DNA from: Leucaena leucocephala | Taxonomy: Eukaryota; Streptophyta; Magnoliopsida; Fabales; Fabaceae | Length of the DNA: 64,000 nt | Direction: 5' to 3' | NCBI GenBank assembly: GCA_037074615.1 | Contig: CM073522.1 | Location: forward strand, 24,674,962-24,738,961 | Shown here: positions 57,828 through 64,000 of the stretch, in pieces | Numbering within the stretch: the stretch's first letter is position 1 | How the letters are laid out: every line of letters begins with the position of its first letter | Notes under the pieces: model-generated | Databases searched by the model: none | What the model was told of the DNA's origin: nothing | What the model saw: the letters and a program-made list of their open reading frames with translations, nothing else | Position numbers and translations under genes: made by a program

Positions 57828-58208
57828 TCAACAGGTTATATTTTTTGCACCCTGGGTATAGAGGCTTTTCTGCATCATACACATATTACCATATGCATGT
57901 GACCGCATAAAAGCATCTTCTCCAACATCACGAATCATGTCCTCTACTTGATCATCAGTATCCATGTCATCGTCAAAGGTCTGTTCCACCTGTTCACCAT
58001 GCCATACCCATACCGTGTAACTCTTGCAAAACCCCTCACAAATTATATGAGTGTAAATATCAGTAGAACTTTGTTTCCTCTCATTTAAACAACTCACACA
58101 AGGATAACAAAACCTCCCATTGTCATCATCACCATTCCGTTTAGCAAAATCCAAAAACTCCTTCACCCCCTCAGCATACTCAACACTTGTTCGTTTAGCA
58201 TTTATCAA
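57828..58208 (-). pseudogene. Transposase-associated domain exon of TNP2, CACTA-2
   Basis: A 126-residue frame starting MINAKRTSVEYAEGV with CVSCLNERKQ, CEGFCKSY and VWVWHGE, then an acidic DDDMDTDD stretch, nearly identical to 14,624-15,061. The native start would be at 58,219 (MDRSW in CACTA-1), but here the codons read as NRSL. A 1-bp loss near 57,880 shifts the end (MCMMQKSLYTQGAKN) relative to CACTA-1 (MCNDAEKPLYPGCKKY). Confidence 0.8.
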
Positions 58209-58454
58209 ACTACGATTTATATTTGTGGAAGACTAAGAAACTAGAAAAATAGAAAATAAGAAACCATTATGTTGCAGCTAATGCATGGAGAGAATAAATT
58301 CAGTTCTCGAGAGGAGTTCAAAATAAAACTCACCGTCTGTGAAGCGCCGAGAAGACTTAACGCGTGAACCAGGGAAAAATGAGAGATAGAAGGCGCGAGA
58401 AATGTACCAAATAAAAGAGTATTTGGTAAAAAAATTAAAAAAAATTATTTGATA

Positions 58455-58565
58455 AAAAAATAAACACCGGACAAAATGTTACACCGGTGTAGATATATAT
58501 ATAACAGGTGCAGAGAGTATATTTTACACCGGCCACTATATATAAACCGGTGTAAAATATTTTTT
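58455..58565. repeat. CACCGGTGTAAA-type cluster upstream of TNP2, CACTA-2
   Basis: AAACACCGGAC, TTACACCGGTGTAG, TTTACACCGGCC and AAACCGGTGTAAAA within 100 bp; the equivalent of 15,295-15,405 in CACTA-1. About 250 bp upstream of the TNP2 start. Confidence 0.7.
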
Positions 58566-58644
58566 TTAAGTGATAGACCACTATGTCATCAACTTTTACA
58601 CAAAAAAAATATATATCAGAATATATAAAAGTTGCAATCTTTCA

Positions 58645-58954
58645 CTACTCATCAGACTCAGAGTTTTGGGATTCATCAGATTGGGTGAGATCAACAAGAT
58701 TAAAGAAGCTATCACGGGGTTGATGGCGACGAACTTCTGAGCAAAAATCTCTAAAACTTGCTTTCAGTCTGTCAACTTTCTGATTCAGTTCTTCCACGGA
58801 GTCCTCCAGCCCATTGAAGCACAGTATGAGTTTCTCAAGGCTCTCCATCAGAGTCATAACTAGAGGAGGAGGAGAAGGAACAGAAGGGTGAGGATCAGGA
58901 TGTTTGTCTTCAAAGTCATCTCTGTTTCTTTTGTGGGGTGGAGAAGGAGGCGTG
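58645..58954 (-). pseudogene. Small proline-rich/coiled-coil CACTA ORF, copy 1 (CACTA-2), split by a solo LTR
   Basis: Minus strand, stop at 58,645. Reads TPPSPPHKRNRDDFEDKH, PSVPSPPPLVM, LMESLEKLIL, LEDSVEELNQKVDRL, a SEVRRHQPRD basic segment and an acidic tail (TQSDESQNSESDE). It shows the full C-terminus that element B severed in CACTA-1. The original start codon (62,084-62,086) is on the other side of the solo LTR; the LTR end supplies a new ATG (reverse of its TGTAACAT terminus), giving an open frame that begins MLHTPPSPP. Confidence 0.75.
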
Positions 58955-61900
58955 TGTAACATCCCTAATTTCTGTACTAAGTTGTATGTACAGGTTGAAT
59001 AAAATATATGAGATTTTTAGGAAAATATGTGGCCATATTTATGTAAAGAAAAGGATTAATTGGAAGAGGAAGAAAGTCTAAGAGCCAAAGTGCAAAATTA
59101 CGAAAAAGCCACTGTGATGCCCTAAGAAACCAGAAGTAAATGGAGGGCATTTTGGTCATTTCACACAATGAATGGATATCAGAGAAAATTTGATAGTAAA
59201 TTATTATAATTAATATGAGAATTTATGGAGTTGACAGAAGTCAAAAAGGAGTCCTGTAGAATTAATTATGGAATTTACGGTGAAAAAGGACACCGATAAA
59301 AGGTTAAAGGAAGCGTATGAAATTTTTATCAGAACTTTTGGATCTCAGAAAATTATGAAACTTTGTAGAGAATTCATTTTATATTAGAATGAATTTCTAA
59401 AAATGTTAGAACAATTAAAGGAGGTGTTTAGCATTTATTCCAAGATCAGGGTAATTTAAGGATATCGGTATAAGGAAAGTACATTGGGATATGTGCCAAT
59501 TAGCTATTGGACCTACAAGAGGCCCAACATTTTTGTCCTAGGCCAGCCCAATAAGGCCCAAAAGCTATCTTGGAGCCCAAGTCCAATAATGAATAATTTA
59601 TGGAATTTTGAAAAAAGAAGAAAAAGAGAAAGAAAAAGAATAAAGTAAGAATTAGGGTTTGCACATGGTGGGACCCACATGGACTCAAAAATGGCGCCAA
59701 GAAGAGGAGATTAGGTGTTCCAAGTAGGCCATGCTAGTGATGTCATGGTGGTAAGGCCACAGGTAAAAAGTGAAAAGATATTCCAAGATCAAACCTTTAA
59801 CCATTAGATTAAATAGTTTCCAAAGTGATCTTGGCCTTCAAATGGCACATGACTTTTGCTATAAATACCCCCCCTTTCCATTCATTCTTCACACCCAAGA
59901 GCTCCTTTAGAGAGAGAAGAGAGTTCTAGAGAAAGAAAGTGGAAGAAAGCAAGGAAGAAGCAAGGGTCTTGAAGGAGCAAGTAAGGTAAGTTGTCTCCTT
60001 GCTTCTACCTTTTGTTCTTATGGTTTGTGCTTGAGTTTAAGTGATTTTTGAGGCTTAAATCTTGGGGGGATGCTGCTAGAAATTTTGTGTATATGTGAAA
60101 GGAATATGAGTTTTAGGTCATAGATAGTTAAGACAAGCTTAAACAAGCTAGTTACATGCTTGGTTGTGAAGTAAGTTGATGTTCTTCACTTTACCATTTC
60201 AGTTTGCACTGTTCATGCACTGTTCATGATAGAAGAAAATGGAATTTCAATGATTTAATGCTTCCATTGAGTTTATATGATGATTTTGTGTAGGATTGGA
60301 AAGATTTTGAACCTTGGAAACCATTGGAATTAAAGGTTATAATGTTGAAAATTCCTCACGGTACTGTTCACTCGCGTGAACAGTGATTTGAATTTCATAA
60401 TTTTGATGCTTCCAATGGTCTTAAAATGAGATTTTGTGTGGGGGTAAAGTGGAGGAACAAGTATGGGAAGCATTGGAACCAAAATGGGAATTTTTGGAAA
60501 AAGGGAGCTTATTGAAACTAGACTTGGAATTTGTTTGGAATGGAGTTATAATTTGGTAATCATATTGTAATGTTTAGGTTTTGACATTTGTGGCAAGGAA
60601 AGGCCATTTCAAGAAAGGAAGGACAAGGATCTACAAGAGGTAGCAAGAATACCTAACTATAAACTTATGTGCTTTGATTGATTTGCTTACTTGTTATGCA
60701 TGAAGGTTTGGTTGAGCATGGAATATTATGTGATGATATTTATGATGATGATGATGTGCTATTGAGTATGTGCCACTCCTTGCAATATATGTCATGACAA
60801 TATGCATGTTAGAGTTTGCTTATGTATAAGCATGAATTAGCTCCCATTGCATGATAACATGTTAGGCATTTAATCAAACATGCATAACCTTATAGTTTGT
60901 ATTACTTGCTATTGAGATTCCCCCGAATCTCACCCCCCCATAACTATGCTCTAGGTGATGGATCTTCTCAAGGCAAGAGGGTAAATGTTGATGGATGATT
61001 GTACATAACTTAAAGAGTGTGCACTTTAATTACAAGATGATGTTTTGGTTTGTATGATGCATGCTACTCATAAATCCGATTTTTGAGGTAGTGTATTTCC
61101 AATGATAGTTTATATGACTTATATGACGAGTTTTCATATAAAATTTGGTATGAACATATCTAAGATCTAGATCTTTAAATGGACACCAAGAACGCCTCAT
61201 TTGGTTAAGAACTCGAATTGTTATGATTTTTCAAAGTCAGGAGTTGAAATCTGGATTAAGATAAAATGACTACTCAGAGGCAGTGAGGTTCATGCGCTAA
61301 TTTCATATAGTAAATGAATGAGTTTTTCACTAAATTTTGTGATATTAAAGTATACATATGGATCTTGAAATCCATAGGTAATTCAACTCAATTGGATAAG
61401 TATACAAGGAGAAATGAATTTTTGAAAATGGGGCAAAGAAACTGGAACTTCCAGATTTACCAAATGAACAGTAAATTTCAACGAATAAACTGATTTTATC
61501 TGGACAAGGAAACCTCATTTTCATATTTTTATATCAAATTTAAATGAAATATATTTCATTATAAATTGGAATCACCTCAAAATGATTTTTCTAGATTTAG
61601 TTATGAATTTCCAAAGTTCAGGCTGTAATCTGGAATTACCCAGTGAAGTGGCAGTGAACAGTACCCGTAAGCCCAACTCTTGGAAATTCATGTTTTTAAG
61701 GTTAAGAGGTATTCCAATGTTCTAAAATAGTTCCAATTGATTATAAGTAAGGTTAAGGATTAAGTTTAAAATCTAAGGTCAAGGTTTTAAGGTTAAGATT
61801 TAAAGATATTGTTAGAAAATGCCGTTGTGCTGGTAGACTATACAAAGTACTGTGTACGTAGGTGCTGTCTAAGGAGGCTGGAAGTGAGTGGACCTAGCCG

Positions 61901-62064
61901 GTTCATCCAGTCTTTCCTGGGTACTTACGTAGAATAGTAGTTCTCATGGGGAATTACCGAATCAGTATAGTTATTTTCTGCCAAAATTTCTGGCAAGAGA
62001 GATATAATCCAGTTGAGAGTGCTATAGCAAGAGTACTTTCAGAGATATAAAGGAGGATGTTTCA
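58955..62064 (+). mobile_element. Solo LTR (gypsy type, A subfamily), TSD GCGTG
   Basis: 3,110 bp from TGTAACATCCC to GGATGTTTCA, flanked by GCGTG (58,950-58,954 and 62,065-62,069). CACTA-1 has the unoccupied site (GGCGTGCGTAAGG at 27,610-27,622). It is the plus-strand relative of the LTRs of element A. TATA at 59,870-59,877; hairpin at 60,914-60,931; stem-loop block at ~61,850-61,940. It has tandem CTGTTCATG words near 60,210-60,230. Confidence 0.95.
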
Positions 62065-62334
62065 GCGTGCGTGAGGAAGAGGCCATTGGAGGAGTCAGAT
62101 AGATGGAAAGAAAAGAAAATAGAGATAAAGTGATGAGACGAAATGTACAGATCGATCATAGGAATGGTATACATATATATATGGTTCATGATTAATAAGA
62201 ATATAGAAGAATGCAATTGGCCTTCTATCATAATGATTACAGATGGTGGGAACCGAAGAAGTGAAATGCACGGTCTGAAGAATAAAGAAAGTGGGAAAGC
62301 ATAGACAGGAAACTGAAGAGGCAGATAGGACGAA

Positions 62335-62400
62335 GCTTTTAAAACTGGTTTTTTATATTTTAAATCGGTTACTTTTAAAACAGGTGTAAAAAGTGGGATT
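62335..62400. repeat. Reduced CCGGT-type cluster upstream of small ORF copy 1, CACTA-2
   Basis: AATCGGTTAC and AACAGGTGTAAAA words parallel 27,900-27,940 in CACTA-1, but about 45 bp of that cluster are missing here. Confidence 0.5.
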
Positions 62401-62607
62401 TAGTATATAGAACATTTTGAAAAATAAACAGATCATCTCAGCAACGTATGCAGAACAAGAAACTTGTTAAACTTCGTTCATTCAAATTAAACTTTACTAA
62501 CTAACTTTACATCTTGAAATCTGTATAAATACAATATCATATCTCTTCATTCTTTTCATTACATAAAAAAGGAGGTGGGGAATAGAGAAAGGCAGGTGAC
62601 CCCGCTT

Positions 62608-62943
62608 TCACTCATCATCATCTTCTGAGTGAGTATTTTGGGAGTTAGAATTGGGATCAACAATAGGATGAAAGAAACTAGCATCCTGTTGATGGCGACG
62701 AACTTCATAACGGAAGGCTCTGAAATGTTCATTCATCCTCTCAACTTTTAGACTCAGTTCTTCTACCGAGCGCTCTAGGGAATTGAAGCGCGGGATGAGT
62801 TCCTCCATGCACTCCACCAGTTTCTAGAGCAGGGGAGGAGGAGAAGGAACTGAAGGGTTATCATGACAGATAATTTTGTCTTCAAAATTATGTCTTTGTG
62901 TTTTGTGAGGTGGAGAAGGAGGGGTGGATGAGGAAGAAGCCAT
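62608..62943 (-). pseudogene. Small proline-rich/coiled-coil CACTA ORF, copy 2 (CACTA-2), with in-frame stop
   Basis: Minus strand, ATG at 62,941-62,943. MASSSSTPPSPPHKTQR, then NPSVPSPPPLL, then an in-frame TAG (62,824-62,826), after which the same frame continues KLVECMEELIPRFNSLERSV, VERMNEHFRAFRYEVRRHQQD, and an acidic end (SEDDDE). The stop is one codon earlier than, and different from, the TAA in CACTA-1 copy 2. Ancestral CAG to TAG would explain it. Confidence 0.7.
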
Positions 62944-63069
62944 TGGAGAGTTAAGATAGAAGAATAGAAGAAATGAATATAAAACAGATATCGGAGAAGG
63001 TGATCATGATGAACTACTGCGCATGTCTGAGAAGACTTGACATAAAATGGAGGGGAAAGGATACAGACG

Positions 63070-63293
63070 GAGTTTATCTAAACCGGACTAAATTTTTCCA
63101 CATCGGTCACTATAACATCCGCTGTAGAAAGTAAACATCTAAACCGGACTATAGTTTTCCACATTGGTCACAAGTAAATAGGGTGTAAATATTTCATATT
63201 ATTTACAAAAATGCCACCGGTCATTTTTTTAAAACCATCTCCGCATTGACCGGTTTAAAAATGGGAATTTCGAATGCCAATTTTCCACCAGTG
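63070..63293 (-). repeat. Right terminus and subterminal repeats of CACTA-2
   Basis: Minus-strand end CACTGGTGGAAAATTGGC at 63,293, with CTAAACCGGAC, CCACATCGGTCAC and GACCGGTTTAAAA motifs inside, as in CACTA-1. Followed by TSD AAT (63,294-63,296). Confidence 0.85.
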
Positions 63294-63296
63294 AAT

Positions 63297-64000
63297 TAAC
63301 TTTATTTTGATGGCTCAGACTGCGACAATCTAAGAGCCTCATCAGCAGCCCACAGAAAACAAGTATGTGTTGGAACAAGAGCAACAATGGTGAAATTTGT
63401 TCTTACCTTTGTGTTTATTGAATCAAGTTATAAGTGGGTAATAGATACTTGTTCCTGGTTAGATCCCATTAGCAATAATTTTATCAAAGATTTCCCAAAA
63501 CTTTTATTGCTAAATGGATTACTGAATATATTTATTGATTTACAAAAATGTATATTTATAGTTTCAAGAAAAATTTCAAACCTACGCATCAAATTTTTAA
63601 ACTTTCTTGTTGCATATAAATGTATTTGAAGATATTTGATTCTTAAATACGTTTAAGAAATCAATTCTTCATAGTGTCATTTTAAGAAAAAAGTAGTGAA
63701 AATGCATACTTGATTATTTTTAAGATCAATAGAAAGTGAAAGTTTTATATATTTGATCATATTTTACAAGATTATTTGTTTTTCTCATCAAATTTTATTC
63801 ACTAAATTTATATGTTTTGATAATGAGATGGCTTTAAATGATTTCATATTTAATTTAAAAAAAGGTTAATCTTTCTGTGATCATACTAACTATTCTCCGA
63901 GAGAAAGATATTTGGATTCATGACGGGAGAATATGAAGATATCTCAATGAACTACAATGGTGTATCAAGACAGAGATAGTAGAGCAAATGATCACTGCGA
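63297..64000. other. AT-rich unassigned flank of CACTA-2
   Basis: I see no gene or recognisable element. The frame at 63,387-63,629 (80 residues, plus) has no familiar motif and typical AT-rich chance composition. It should continue the element interrupted at 46,072, but the two flanks show no diagnostic sequence. Confidence 0.4.

Larger units (their letters stand above)
46075..63293 (-). mobile_element. CACTA-2: En/Spm-type transposon with three solo-LTR insertions
   Basis: Ends: CACGGCTGGAAAA on the left (46,075) and, on the minus strand, CACTGGTGGAAAATTGGC on the right (63,293); the two agree at 13 of the first 17 bases. The 3-bp TSD is AAT (46,072-46,074 and 63,294-63,296), the length expected for CACTA elements. 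Genes, all on the minus strand: small ORF copy 2, small ORF copy 1, TNP2 with DUF4216, and a TNPA-like/Ulp1-like gene. Without the three solo LTRs it is about 9.2 kb. Stops and frameshifts in TNP2 and the TNPA-like gene make it non-autonomous now. Confidence 0.85.

Noticed and set aside
63387..63629. Possible host exon right of CACTA-2
   Set aside because: Short, AT-rich, no recognisable domain, no splice or promoter context.

Overview
This is a stretch of plant nuclear DNA made almost entirely of transposable elements. I find no host gene, tRNA, rRNA or CRISPR array. The evidence for a plant, probably a dicot, is the mix of families: Ty3/gypsy-type LTR elements primed by TGGTATCAGAGC, Ty1/copia elements with UBN2-type gag, CACTA (En/Spm) elements with TNP2, DUF4216 and Ulp1-like genes, and a TRIM-like LTR. 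I cannot name the species. Boundaries below were read by eye from terminal TG...CA and from target-site duplications (TSDs), most of which are perfect 5-bp matches.

Layout. 1-13,823 is a stack of minus-strand LTR elements nested in one another: LTR-Z (1-629) lies in element A (630-11,221), which lies in LTR-Y (11,222-12,428), which lies in LTR-X (12,429-13,823), which lies in CACTA-1. The left halves are outside the window. 13,824-28,877 is CACTA-1 (minus), deleted inside its transposase gene and split by element B (15,539-27,347, plus), a complete young LARD-like element with 3,598-bp LTRs and TSD AGATC. CACTA-1 itself sits in an older LTR element, C (to 31,737). 32,320-37,679 is copia element D (minus), which keeps gag and part of protease and is split by a copia solo LTR (34,160-36,079, TSD GAAGC). 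37,680-41,800 is copia element E (plus), in a PPT-LTR-PBS arrangement. 41,810-46,071 is an unassigned element carrying a solo LTR (42,521-45,352, TSD CATCT). 46,075-63,293 is CACTA-2 (minus, TSD AAT), a relative of CACTA-1 with three solo LTRs (48,506-50,455; 52,690-55,640; 58,955-62,064; TSDs ACAAA, ATACC, GCGTG). The last 0.7 kb is AT-rich and unassigned.

How it works together. The CACTA family has at least four cistrons read in one direction: two tandem copies of a small proline-rich coiled-coil protein, TNP2 with DUF4216, and a TNPA-like/Ulp1-like gene. A cluster of CCGGTGTAAA-type repeats, like those at the element ends, lies upstream of each cistron. The gypsy-type elements A and B have long LTRs but only gag fragments and no recognisable pol, so they must depend on partner elements.

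The least expected signal is a set of short palindrome arrays. GTCGCGAC and its CpG-decay variants recur with alternating spacings of about 22 and 28-30 bp in a copia solo LTR, a gypsy solo LTR, the inside of A and B, and an unassigned element. A second palindrome, ATCGAT, recurs with 12/18-bp spacing in the LTR of E. The gypsy LTRs also carry two leader hairpins supported by paired sequence changes.
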